A stretch of DNA of 64,000 nucleotides, taken from NCBI RefSeq assembly GCF_963966145.1, contig NC_091052.1, positions 19,902,001 to 19,966,000 of the forward strand, in the 5' to 3' direction. The notes under the pieces are model-generated. The model was not told the DNA's origin. It ran no database searches and saw only the letters and a program-made list of their open reading frames with translations. The translations under genes were made by a program, and so were the position numbers. Of this stretch, positions 45,083-56,707 are shown piece by piece. Within the stretch, counting starts at the first letter, position 1, and each line of letters opens with the position of its first letter. The DNA comes from Tenebrio molitor. Its lineage: Eukaryota > Arthropoda > Insecta > Coleoptera > Tenebrionidae.

Positions 45083-45476
45083 CAGAAGGCAAGCATGAAT
45101 TTGAAATTCCGAAACGAGCCGCGTAGCGGCGAGTTGAGGAACAAATGAGTACATACTCGAAGGACCTTCTGCAACGAATGTTTTATACAATTTTTTTCTA
45201 TTTTGCCGCTTTATACCATTTTATAAATAAAAAAATAAAAATTTTAAATGTAGGGAATTTTGCGGTGGTTGGTGACATTTTTTATGTGGCATAATTTTGG
45301 CCGGCTGTGAAAAAAATTAATTTAAAACGTCAGATTTTTTTTATTTTCGCATTTGATGTTTGAAAATGAATGCTGAAGAAAGTTTATCACTAACGCCGCT
45401 GCAAATTAGGCAAATTGCACAAAAGACGTTAGAAAATTTACTGCCGGAGAAGTCCAAATCCCAGAATGAAAATTAA
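45083..45476 (+). mobile_element. Hairpin plus truncated recombinase-like N-terminus (copy 2)
   Basis: The hairpin GTTGCAGAAGG...CCTTCTGCAAC (45083-45178) has apex CGAGCCGCGTAGCGGCGAG. Then come TTTTTTTCTATTTTGCCGC, GGGAATTTTGCGGTGGTTGG, and an ATG at 45366 opening 36 codons: MNAEESLSL, then TPLQIRQIAQKTLENLLPEK, then SKSQNEN and a stop at 45476. The TPxEI and ENLLPEKSK pattern is what I recall from the start of arthropod Crypton-like tyrosine-recombinase proteins. The recombinase body is absent. Confidence 0.55.
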
Positions 45477-45843
45477 ACGTTTTCTTCATTGTTATTTATT
45501 AATTTGCTTTGTTCTCTGCGAGATTTATTTTTTGACGTTTGTCAATTGACACTTCACGCTACCAACATCAATACAGTATATTTTACTATTTTTTTAGTCT
45601 ATTCTAACACGCCAACGACCTATTAAAGCACTCAAATGGCGTCTTTGGGTGCTAGAATAGAGTTTTTTGTAATTTGCCTCCATTTTGATTCTCTAATAGA
45701 CATATTAACGAACGCGACGTCATCATCTGGGATGTCCTTATAGCCATTATTTCACGGAACATTTTACGAAAATTTCTAGGTTGGCAAAGCTTGATTCGTC
45801 ATGCGTGTCAGTTTAAATTACAAAATGTGCAAAGAATTATTTA

Positions 45844-46233
45844 TCAGGATTTATCAAGCAACAAATTCTCGACCGTATTTTTGGGAATTTCACGTATTTC
45901 AGCGGGCGTAGGTACATGAAAGATTATCTTTCATATTCGTGTTTTGTGACAGAATTTGGATAAAACAAAAGGCGACTTTGAAGACTTGATCAAATTTTCA
46001 CTTTTAAAATTAAGACATTACCAACCGCCACGAAAATCCCTAAATCGAGGAAAGTAAACATTTTTGTTTAAAAACGGCTTAAAAAGGGCAAATTACAAAA
46101 AATTGTATAAAAAAACCCGTTTCATAAGACCTTGAAGCACTCATTCTTTAAAATAACTCGTGGCTACGCCACTCGTTTTTTAATCTTGAATTCGTGCTTC
46201 AAGACTGGTCTTATGAAACTTGTTTTTTAATAT
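45844..46233 (-). mobile_element. Hairpin plus truncated recombinase-like N-terminus (copy 3)
   Basis: On the minus strand, a hairpin (46233-46103) with apex CGAGTGGCGTAGCCACGAG precedes TTTGTAATTTGCCCTTTT and AGGGATTTTCGTGGCGGTTG. An ATG at 45934 opens MKDNLSCT, and after a one-base shift TPAEIREIPKNTVENLLLDK, S and a stop (45844-45846). It faces copy 2 head to head; about 370 bp of unrecognised DNA lies between. Confidence 0.55.
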
Positions 46234-48899
46234 ACTAATTCTACACGCAAAATAGAAAAAGTAATATTTACAGTTATCTTTAAGTAACATTATAATATGT
46301 AGTTACGTTTTCTGGTTTCTATCATTAACGAAAATAATTATATTGAATTGGTATTTAAAATATTCTGAAAGGTGAGAAAGAAAAAAAACCTATTTCCTTG
46401 TATTGATAGATACACGTTTAAAGGAAAATTTAAAATAAACAAAAATAAAGGTACAGTCAGTAAGAAGATGTACAAACGAGTACATATTGATATTATTGAC
46501 TGTTATTTGTTGGATTTTTCGCAAAATTTCTCTTCATGATCGCTGCAGTTTTTAGAAGTTTTGTTTTCTACAGTCGTCTCTTAACTCTTTTTCTTTTGTT
46601 GATAATATGTATTACATATTCCAAGAAATTTATTAGTTCAAATATCATAGATTAGTTGTGTATTTATGTTCGCAAGAGAATAAAAAGAAGAAGAGAAGAA
46701 TAGAAAAGCCAATTTGAAAATCAAAGTCCAAAATCATTTCCAGTTAAATCACAAATGGTAGAAGATTTAAGTGTTAATTAAAAGGCGACGCTCAACATTT
46801 CACAACTATTCAATTTCATTTTTCTCTTTTTCATTTCAAAGGAAAAGAATTCGCTGAATCAGATATGTTAACTACACTGTAAATAAAAAGTGTGATTACT
46901 TTGGTGTTTCGTAAGAAAATAGAAATATGGTGATGGTATCAAAAAGTCGTGTCCAAGATAAGGCCAGATTCTGATAATCCTATTCTCAAGACGTAGAAAA
47001 TAGTTATTTGTACAACAAGTTGTGAAAAGTGTATTTTTCCCCTGCAAGGTGCGAGTTTCTTAGTCGAGGTGTCGAGACGAAGCCGAGATAAAAATTTAAA
47101 ATTATGAAATAATTCTACTTTAACGCTATGTAGACAAACAACAACAAAAAACATGAAATTGACGTCAAAAAGTAAAAGAAGTTGCTGATGTTTGCGATGC
47201 TCTGTCCGCAGCTTTCAAATTTAATTCCCCCAAAGTCCAGAAAAAAATGTGTAATTAGCAACGCTGCATTTTTTCCTTGGAGAATACAAAAAAGGGGTCA
47301 GGAGACCGACAAAAACATTATGCTTGCCTACTTTTTTGAAAAGATTAGTCTTATAATACGTAGATAACGTGTATCGTACTACTGATAATTAAATTAAATT
47401 TTATGTTTGTGTTAAGAAGCCTTTTGATGTAAACCAGTATCGCTACACAAAAAAGTGTTGCTATACAGTACATTTTCCTGCAGTAGGCAAAAAAGTTGCT
47501 TTCACATGGGCCTGCTTATGTGGAATTTTCTTCGATCCTGATAATTTTTGCCAAAATGTACCGATTTGAATTTTTATTTCTCCAGATTGTTTTCTAAAAC
47601 TAGTAAGGACTCTAGGTCTTAGGTCTATTGGTTTTGGTGTTAATCGGAATAGCTGTTTTGGAAATATGTATAGACAATTTTCCAATTTTTTTGTACCCAT
47701 AACAATACGTAAGGACTTTCCGTTCTTCATATAGATATTTTTGCTTTTGAACTAGTAAATTTTGTTCCATAACTCTGCATATTCCCTTTATACTTAATCA
47801 TAAACAATACCGGATATTTAAAATAATTTAACGAGACCAAACTATTATTGTTATCTGCAAGTTGTGCAAATATACATGAATATTTATTAACTTTACTTTC
47901 CGAAGCAGCAGAATAGTACAATTACACAAATTATTGTAAAATTACCAATTTTCTCATACAAATTATACTAAGAACTTGTAATGTAAATACACCAAATATA
48001 CGTTTAAGTAATTACACCCTAAAATAGATTAAACATATTTAACGTAATTTAAAATTAACTTGATAAAATAAAAACAGGTACCTACCTTACTTACATTAAA
48101 TTTTATTTTACACTATGAAGTACGAATTTTAAATCTATTTAATTTTCAACTAATAATAAGTTAGCCAATCATTGTATACCGAGAAAAAAAATGTTTAAAT
48201 GTTGGTTCTTGCGTCATTTGGTGAATAAGTGTCTACGAATACATTTACTAGGGAGTATGTTCAGTATTACATTATATCTACATATAGATGTACATTTTTG
48301 ATATGTACATGTAATTCACATCTTACATTTTATTCGCAAGTTGTAAAGTCTATTTGTTTATTTTTTAGCTTCAAAAAATTAAATGTTATCTCACTTCCGA
48401 TTAATCCCCTCAATAACTCGAAGAGGTGTCGGGAAGAAGATAGCGAATGATAACATGAAACTACTTATAATGTTATATCATTTGAAATGTGTGAGAACAA
48501 GGACTTTAATCTCTTACTGAAATCTTTTTGGTTAATTTCGTTCATGTTTTGTTAATCTGAAACTAGATGCCCCCAGCATCTCCGCTACAAGAAAAATAAT
48601 AAATATTTTTGTATTAAAAAAGTAATCACTCGAATTTGAGAATGCATAATACATATGAGTCTTGCTGCTTGAATAAATGTTTTGTTTTGATTAAATTTAA
48701 TCAAACAGTTTTGCAATAATTATTTACGACCGGTGACAAAATCCTTTCAAGGTCAAGAACCATAAGTAAGTACCAAAATTTAAACATCATTATTCATTGT
48801 TTATTTTATGGTTAATTATCAATTTACAATGGAACGTATATTGGTAATTCTACGGTTGTATTTTATGAAAATAAAAAACAAACATTCCTAAATCTTTAA
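46234..48899. other. AT-rich intergenic with one weak hairpin
   Basis: GTGCGAGTTTCTTAGTCGAG and CGAGACGAAGCCGAG near 47.05-47.09 kb resemble the hairpin class, with TATTTTCTACG on the minus strand just to the left. No gene is seen elsewhere in the stretch. Confidence 0.35.
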
Positions 48900-49284
48900 G
48901 ATCGATGTTGTTTACCACACATGCGATTTTCACTGTGTGCAGACATATTCAGTCGATCGTAAATGAAGAGGGCAGTTTCCGAAATGTGTCCATCCCGTTG
49001 CGGCGCTTCGACAACAAAACCCAAGAAGAGATTAAATTAAATCCGAAAAACTTCGGCGCCCCTTATAAGGCCAATTCAAACTGCGCAGAGGCGACTTTCC
49101 TGTTACGCAGGCGCACATCACCCCGACGGTCTCTTGTTCAACTTTCCATCAGCGCCAGCTACAGCTACCATCTCAGTCTAAGTTTGCTGTGCGTAGTGGA
49201 AGATCGTATTAAAAGTCGATGATAACGATTCAGTAAACAAAAGTTTGAAAATAACGTGTTCCCGTGGACATTTTGTTAATCAAA
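48900..49284 (+). promoter_or_regulatory. Promoter/5' UTR region of how
   Basis: GC-richer than its surroundings and directly upstream of the how start codon. Initiator-like TCAGTC occurs at 49173-49178 and elsewhere, and CTTATAAGG at about 49063 is a possible TATA element. None is placed well enough to name a start site. The frame through 48905-49222 shows no family resemblance and is probably untranslated. Confidence 0.5.
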
Positions 49285-49411
49285 ATGTGTGATACAACGA
49301 ATGCTTCGACGCAAAGCATAGCGGACTATTTAGCACAGTTACTCAAAGATAGGAAACAACTAGCAGCCTTTCCTAATGTGTTTATTCACGTCGAGCGTCT
49401 TTTGGACGAAG
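49285..49411 (+). CDS. how: Held out wings / quaking STAR protein, first coding exon
   Basis: How is a STAR-family (KH plus QUA1/QUA2) RNA-binding protein that controls splicing and mRNA stability in muscle, tendon and glia. ATG 49285 starts MCDTTNAS, then the QUA1 dimerisation segment STQSIADYLAQLLKDRKQLA and FPNVFIHVERLLDE, nearly identical to fly How and vertebrate Quaking. The exon ends at 49411 in GAAG, with the donor GTGAGT. Phase 1 agrees with the family's next residues after LLDE. The fly protein's long Gln-rich leader is absent. The KH-encoding exons lie beyond the window. Confidence 0.92.
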
Positions 49412-50989
49412 GTGAGTTTTTTCTTTTGCCCCTGTGCGAATTTTCGCGAATTTTTCACCCGGTGGGAGCGGCGGCTGGACGATTTTCGGTTTTTTCGCCG
49501 ACTTACGGCATATATCGCTAACATGTGATAGGTCATGACGTATTGTTGACCCAGACGCTCCGCCAGTGATCGTTCACCCGTCCCATCTGCACGACGAGGG
49601 TGGAAATTCACCGAAAAATCCGGCGAAAAAAATCGCGAAATTCCAAAGTGTTGTCTCGGTCAACCTTTATGAACGGCAGGCGTGGCTTTAATACGTTCGC
49701 TGCTTCGGTATGTAGGTAACTCCGGGTGTTGAGACGGTTTCCGAGATGTTTTCAAACTTGATCGCTACACCGTGGACCGAAAAACTGAATTCATTTGTTC
49801 TACATCGAACAATTCGAACTGTCAAAAAAGACGAACTTTTTAATCAGACCGCCGGCGATTTGTCATTGGCCATTTTTATCCGTCGTATAGCAACAAATTA
49901 CTGACAGTGATGTCATTTCGTTAGAGCTGTCAATATTAGAAGTTTTTTTTATAACTTGCGTGGGCGTACGGTAAATGTTAGTAACGTTTGTTACATTTTT
50001 ATCCATTACTCAAAGGAATTTTCAGTACCACGTGAAACACTAACCCTTCGCATTGCATGGGCGCAACCGGTGTAAGCAACAGGTTGGGGCCAAATCTATA
50101 CCTGAACTCCATTGTTATTCATTATGCACCCCTTCAGGAATTTCATTGGATAATAGCTCACCTGTTAGATAAGATTTCGTGTTTTATTTACAGGTTATTT
50201 GATATCACTGAAAATTTGGTTGGTTATCGTGAATCTATCGGGCGAATGGGTGGTGATTAGAATTCGCGTGGTTACGCAGAACGAACTTTGGATGATTAAG
50301 CAAGCGTACAGCGGAAGGTGAAGAGAAGCAGAAAATCTCGACTTAACTTTAAACACATCGAACGATGAAGCAGACTTTGAGATAATAGATCTCACTTTTG
50401 AAACTGTAATTGTTCCTAAATTATCCAGATTTCTAATACATATTTGCAGAGATGTTCACAGTCGACCTTCTAAATGTCGTATTTGACGTTCTGTTGTATT
50501 GAGTCATCTAATTAATATTACGGACAAAATCCTGTTGAAAACGTTCAAGAAAAATCGGTACATCACATCTCCAAGTATGTGTCTTTCATTATTTTGACTT
50601 AACTGATATGAAAATGAATTATTTGGTCATAATTCACCCTATTATTTGAATATAATATGGAAGTTAAATAATTTAGTTTGTTCAAAAACATTATTTGCGT
50701 ATTTAGATGCAAATCAATGCAAATGGTGCATCAGGTTCCTCAAAATAGTTATTTAGAATGTGGAACAAAACAATGTAGAAATGTAACTTTCAGTCACACC
50801 TTAAAAATTCAGTTTTATTTTTATCTATATTTATTACCCAGAGGTTGCAATAAACCAGTAAAGTAAATATACAGGGGCAGTTTGAAAAATTCGTACTTTG
50901 ATTCAGTGATAAACATTTTGCCAAAATATATAATCTGTAAGGCATTGATCTGGTCCATCGATGTTATAGAACAGTTCTTTATGATATTT
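49412..50989 (+). other. how intron 1, proximal part
   Basis: Starts at the GTGAGT donor. It is GC-rich for the first 350 bp and then AT-rich. No repeat or exon is recognised. The intron appears to continue to the window end, since no KH-domain exon is seen. Confidence 0.6.
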
Positions 50990-51369
50990 AAAGTGTCTAT
51001 AAAAGAATGTAGGTATATCAAGAGTCCTGTGGAATTCGTATACATATATTTAATTTTTGCGGCTCTGTAGCATATTGTGGTACCAAATAGAAAAACAGAG
51101 GTTATGTATATAAGTCCAGTAATGACAGGTTTTTAATAAAGACTGTTGTAAGATGAAAAGTAATTAGAATATAGAAAAACTGAAGAAAATCACAAGCAAA
51201 ACAACTAAGACGTCGAAGTCACAACTGACGCTAAGATTTAATAATTTGACATTTGACTGTTGACATCTGATTTGACAGCTTTAACAGCTCGGCATAGTTC
51301 GACAAAATAAAATTATAGAGCCGCAAAATTCCACAGGATTCTTGATATACGTTCTTTTATAGATACTTT
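50990..51369. repeat. Inverted repeat in how intron
   Basis: AAGTGTCTATAAAAGAATGT and CAAGAGTCCTGTGGAATT pair with AATTCCACAGGATTCTTG and ACGTTCTTTTATAGATACTT. TTTTGCGGCTCT also has an inverted mate, AGAGCCGCAAAA. The left arm has about 20 extra bases. Confidence 0.75.
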
Positions 51370-51923
51370 GTACTTATGTTGTTGTAATCACTTTTTCAAT
51401 TGTAAAATTTTTAATTTAAAAAAAGAAAAACGTATTAATTTTGTCACGATAAATTGTGTGGGCAGGATCGTTGTGTCATTCGAAGTTTGTTTTTGTAAGT
51501 TTTCTTATCTTCTTGGTTACAAATAGTCAAGAAGTCGATTCAATCTTGTAAATCACTCCAAATTCCCCTTTGCGATTTGGAATTGAACATGATAAACAGG
51601 CAGCAAAGGTAGCACTCATCTTGCTGAAAGCTGACACCCATGTCGGCTCCCTATGCAAGATCTGATTGATATTCTGGTTCAGCTATCTAACGAACTATGC
51701 CATAGTGTGGGACTTTAGAGATGGTTTCCTCACTTGTTTTAGTGGATCATCTGCCACTGCGAGCATTATCTTCTCAATGCTTTAGAATCATATTTGAAAA
51801 GAATTGTTATTTTTTGAAGGAACAGATTTACTCAACTAAAATTCATTTGGGCTCGTACCTTATTTGACAAAAAATTCTATTCTTGATAATGGTTTGACAT
51901 TCAGAAATCGTAGTTTACAAGTA

Positions 51924-52418
51924 CTATCGCGGCCATCCAAAAGTGAACGTTTTTTTTTTATAGTTTGATTTTTACTTTAAATCATAGGCGTCCTAAAATG
52001 CCAAAGTTTGACACTAGCGATAAAAAAATTATTGAAACTATTTTTTTTTAAATGCCACATCTCACTCCGATGCAGACAGCTAGGGCTATTGCAAAGCTAG
52101 AAGAAAATTGGTCGTTGGCAGTTGTGGCGAGAGAATTACATTGCAGTAAGACTTGCATCGTCAATATAAAGAGGGGTTGGCAAAAAAACAGGCTTGAGAG
52201 GCCAATGCGAATAGGTGTTGGAAAGGTTTCTTTACTAAAGTTTAGTTTCACTTTAATAATGTATTAATTACTTCTCACTCTCATTTTTCTTAAAAATTAT
52301 TTATTATTAAAATAGTAACGCCTGCTGCACGAACGCTAATGAATACAGCCTGATTTAATCTAACGAAAAATACGGAAATTTTCGCAAGCTATCGTTCACT
52401 TTTGGATGGCCGCGATTG
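51924..52418 (+). mobile_element. Tc1-like element, internally deleted, TA flanked
   Basis: The left end CTATCGCGGCCATCCAAAAG and right end CTTTTGGATGGCCGCGATTG are inverted with one mismatch, and GTGAACG continues the match. TA flanks both. It retains only the DNA-binding part of its transposase (52052-52264). Confidence 0.88.
52052..52264 (+). pseudogene. Tc1-like transposase, DNA-binding domain only
   Basis: ATG 52052 starts MPHLTPMQTARAIAKLEENW followed by LAVVARELHCSKTCIVNIKR, a typical Tc1 helix-turn-helix with a WQKNRLERP basic tail. The frame then ends in unrelated residues. The catalytic domain is deleted, but the 70-codon frame itself is uninterrupted. Confidence 0.75.
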
Positions 52419-53097
52419 TACATATGTATTTTAAAATTTATTTCAGATAATGCGAAAATTATCTCTGTATGCGCTGTATTTGTAATTTTTCTATTCAGCT
52501 AAAGTTAAAAATTGTTTTTAGGTGTAACTGAACCTTTAAAAATGTCCGTTGTTTGTAATCGATTCATTTTTGGTTTTGGCCATCGAACAACAACTTGGCC
52601 ACTTGCCTTGCAGTGAAATGCACTTTTAATTTTTTTCCTGTGATTTATTAAAAAAGAGCTGCATGTGTGTTTGTTAAGCGTTCAACAGGAGTATAAATAT
52701 TGCATTTGAAAATAGAAAATTAAATGTTGATTAAAGCAAGCTTAAAAATTTTTGTAGAGTGGAGATTGTATATTTTTTCACTTTATTTAAAACCATTTAC
52801 GCCTAGTCTCATCGCGAATTCAATAAATGGTCATTTTGATTTTTTTCGGACGATAGCTATAGCCAATATTAATAAAACATGAGAAAGCAGAGTGTTTTAT
52901 CGTTTTTTAAGGAAAATTGCACCAAATTCCTTTGCCTCACAAATAGCTTACATTTGGCAGGTCTTTTTGCCATTTTATTGCATAGCAGTGTGCGATCAAA
53001 AATTTAGAGAATGGATTTTAAGTGTAAGGATGTACATAAGTCCTTATAAGATGATTCGATTTTTTCTAAATTGTATTGTAAATGTTTGTGTATATGT

Positions 53098-53561
53098 ATC
53101 GGGTGTTCATTTAAATGTATCCTCAAAGTAGGCGTTGAAGAGTCGATTGTTAACGCACCATGAATTACAGATTATGGATCAGCTGTTTAAATCTAACCAC
53201 ACTTTTTGCGTTGTTTGAATCGTGGAGGGAGAAAAGACTGGAGATGGCATTTCCTATGCTTCCCATGTTAAAAGTCCGAACCCTCTAAAAGCACGTGCAA
53301 CAACCTTTTATGACCCAGTCCACAATGCGCTAGATAAAGAAGCACAATGCGCCTGGAAGGAAGGCGAAGGAAGCAATTGGCCTAGCGTCTATATTCAGAA
53401 ACCCTTTATGACTCTGTAGTTTTCGCGGGCCGGTACACTTATTTGAATTAGTGCCATCTCCAGTCTTTTCTTCCTCCACGGTTTGAATACCTGACGAGTG
53501 GTGCGTTCACAATCGACTCTTCAACGCCAACTTTGAGGATAAGTTTAAATGAACACCCGAT
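53098..53561. mobile_element. MITE, family F (copy with an insertion)
   Basis: ATCGGGTGTTCATTTAAATG at the left and GTTTAAATGAACACCCGAT at the right are inverted, with TCCTCAAAGTAGGCGTTGAA inside. The copy is interrupted by a 260-bp element at 53221-53480. Confidence 0.9.
53221..53480. mobile_element. 260-bp TIR element with 8-bp target duplication
   Basis: CGTGGAGGGAGAAAAGACTG at the left and CAGTCTTTTCTTCCTCCACG at the right are inverted (29 bp including GAGATGGCA, one mismatch). GTTTGAAT is duplicated exactly at 53213-53220 and 53481-53488. An 8-bp duplication suggests a hAT-, P- or similar transposase. The inner frame KARATTFYDPVHNALDKEAQ is not recognised. Confidence 0.9.
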
Positions 53562-55073
53562 ATGTTTACGTAGCTACATATTATGTATTTGAATAACAAA
53601 TAATACAGTTTTTTTACAATAAATTGAGTTGTCTCAATAAATGTAATCAACATCAATGTAGATATACAATTTTCAGCTACATTTTGGGTACTAAGCTACA
53701 AATTTGCTCATAAATTAGTTTAGTGGTTATAATAAAGTTTATTAAAGAATAAAATTTAGATTGGGTATAAGTATGAATTTTTTAAGAAGAGTTTTTGTTG
53801 CAGTTGTAGTTCGAATATTCTGACTAAACCCTACATTTCGTTGAAAATATTGTATGTAGTTTAATTTTTTAGCAGTGAAATCAGGAGGTATGTACATATT
53901 TTTAAAAATAAGTAAAAATTAGCATTTATCTTTCTGTGACAATAATTTATTTCTAATCGTACCGATAACATTGTTATTTTTAATGAGCCAGTAGATAAAC
54001 TCACCATTTCACAATATGTTTCTAGACCTACCAGAATGCAGTGACAACTACAACCAGTTTTCATGTTTCTTGTATTTATGCGTGTTAATGGCATAGCTGT
54101 GCCATCAGGTAATAAAAATTGCAGACCTACCAATACAAGTCATCGTAAAATTTTAATTTCATCAATAAATTTCTTGTCTAATAATAAGATTTTCTGTATA
54201 AATATTTCACCGTTCAATATGTAGGTACATAACGAAAATGTACGCAGAATGGAATGAAATTCTCAATTCTGTGGATGTTTTGCTTCATTTTAACCCAATT
54301 CTCGTTTGCAATTTGATTACATAAACCTCTGCTGTACATTACATAAATCATACAAAGTTTTAAAAATAAAATTCGAGCCTGCATACAAAGTCTGACCAAG
54401 ATTCGGTAATTTAAGTATTTGGCAAGCTCCGGCAGGAATATTTTCGATATTTCGATGTTACTCAACCGAAGACACTCATATTTAAAGGACAAAATTGTAA
54501 ATACAAAAACTAGTGCAACGAGTCAAAGTAATCTGTGGTATTTACAACTGCATTTCTTTGTAAACATCTGTTGACAAGTTGCACAAGCGTTATGGCAAAT
54601 TTCGTATCGCAAAATTAAATCTTGCGTTATTTTATTAAAATCGAAAATTGTGTCGCGTATATGATTCATGTAGAGATTCTGCTTGTCTGTTTCGCAATGC
54701 AACTCTTTGTTCGTATTAAAGAAGTAGAACTAAATAATTATTGCACGCATAGTTAGGAGTGAGGTAATGGGCAAAAATGGCATATGCCCTGTCACCAGAA
54801 ATGATTACGTTATTGCTGTGAGTGTCTTTACACGCGGTTATGTGTTGTGACCGCACCTACTTTGTTAATTAATAGCGGACATTTGTACATAACGAAAGAA
54901 AATCATGAGGATAACAATTTATCCTAAAGGTTTTTGTATAAACCATACCGAGTTGATTTATTATGGAATGCTTTGCCTCGTCGAAGCGACCAAGAAGTTT
55001 TCTGTTAAGTTGAACTTGTGTTGTACACTGCAAATCTGTACTAATTGTGTAAATGTCAAAAATAATGTTATTC
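53562..55073. other. how intron, nothing recognised
   Basis: AT-rich; no exon, repeat family or paired termini recognised. Confidence 0.3.
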
Positions 55074-55196
55074 CCCGTAGAGTTCCCGCGAAAATTTAAT
55101 GTTACGCAACACAAAATACCAAAAGCTTAAATTGTTAGAGACAACGTTTAACGTTTTACAAATAAGGAATCAAAGTAATTTCATTTAAAAGTCTTA

Positions 55197-55356
55197 GGGC
55201 CAGTTTATAGAAAGAGAATTAAATATTTAATTCGAATTAAATTTTAATGCGCGATTAACTCATGAATCCGATTTCGATTGGTTCAATCTGATCACGTGTT
55301 CAGTTAATTTCGCATTTGATTATGATTAATTTAATTTCGCTTCTGTAAACTGGCCC
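55197..55356. mobile_element. 160-bp MITE, GGGCCAGTTTA ends
   Basis: GGGCCAGTTTATAGAAAG and CTTCTGTAAACTGGCCC are inverted with minor changes; the interior AATTAAAT-rich arms also pair. Confidence 0.8.
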
Positions 55357-55420
55357 ATACTCTCCATGTAAGGTTATAAGAAGGAATATTAGAACAAATC
55401 AACGTTAGACAAAAACCTAA

Positions 55421-55586
55421 AGGCTGTATGACACGATGCTAAATTTTGTAGAAAATTTGTTAATGAGAGAGGACCAATGAACGATCAGGATCTGACAAAG
55501 ACAGATTATGATCCTGATCGTTCATTGGTCCTGATCGAGGGTCTCTCTCATTTTCTAACAAATTTTAGCATCGTGTTAAACAAGCT
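55421..55586. mobile_element. 166-bp palindromic MITE
   Basis: GACACGATGCTAAATTTTGT pairs with AAATTTTAGCATCGTGTT, and GGACCAATGAACGATCAGGA with TCCTGATCGTTCATTGGTCC around a short loop. The palindrome is nearly complete. Confidence 0.88.
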
Positions 55587-56639
55587 TTAGAAATATGCCT
55601 ATTTGGGTATCTTTGAGGGTAAACATGTGCAGCTTGAACAGCACTCGCCAAAGATCAGAATCATGTCTGTTTTTTCATTGTTTGAATATATGATAAAATC
55701 GCGTCAAAACTGACGTACCAACTAATTTTTTTATTATGTCAGACTCTAAAATGACTGGCAATGATGTCATCATGGATAATAATTAAAATACATACATATA
55801 AATTATTTAAAATTAAATCTCGACGCTGTTTTAAACTGTATTTTGTGTTGCATAACATTACATTATTGCGGGAACTACGATTAATAACCCTGTATTTGTT
55901 TAAATTTTGAATTGTAGTTTATTAATTTTTTTAAATCTATCATTTAATTTTAGCTGTGATGATGGTAGATGTAATTAATCATAATAAATGATCTTGTCCA
56001 AATTGTTTAATAACTAACTTTTGTAGATTACATTTGAAAACTGTCAGAAAGAATATTAATTTAATTATTAATGATTAGCCAATTGTTTAGTGTGAATTGG
56101 GTAAATTATACATCGAGCTTCTGAATGTTAATAAAAAATTGTCTGCAGGCAGTGCACAAATCATAACTAACTGCGAAATTAAATTTGCAGATGGAATTTA
56201 TGGAAGTTCGACGTTGTTAATTTATTTTTGATGCTGAATAGTTAAACTTGTTATTTTGAATTATCTGATGAATTATTGTGTTCATGAGAAGTGAATTTCA
56301 AGGGTGAGAAGCATTCTTTTAATAAATAAGTAAAAGGATTATAGGTATAATTAGATTATATTATTAAATATATCATTACACGAGGTATTTATAAATGATT
56401 GTCTGGTCCAGCTAGCTATGAAAACTTGTCAAGCTTTGAATGTGCCGCTTTATAATATGTAGAATAAATTCGACAAATTCTTAATGTCACATTTTCAGGT
56501 TAGGTTGATCGCTACATCCTACTCTTACAAATTTTGTTTAACTCTAGAACCGGACGTATTTGCAATTTGTATTGAAAAAGACAGATTTTTGGTGTTTATT
56601 AACTGTAATAAAATGAAAACTGGATTGAAAAGCTCGAAT

Positions 56640-56707
56640 GAAACGCCATTAATGTCAGAAGTGACAGTTAATAATAAATAAAAATTGGGTATCTGTTTCA
56701 AAAAGGC
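56640..56707. repeat. 68-bp dispersed repeat (copy 2)
   Basis: Same orientation and nearly the same sequence as 25024-25091 (GAAACGCCATTAATGTCAGA onward). Confidence 0.8.

Larger units (their letters stand above)
55074..55881. mobile_element. Foldback element enclosing two MITEs
   Basis: GTTACGCAACACAAAATAC (left arm, 55074-55119) pairs with GTATTTTGTGTTGCATAAC (right arm, 55838-55881), and CGTAGAGTTCCCGC with GCGGGAACTACG outside it. The arms are about 45 bp. Confidence 0.65.

Noticed and set aside
48905..49222. 105-residue plus frame upstream of how
   Set aside because: In the promoter/5' UTR region, not in frame with how across a splice, and without family similarity.
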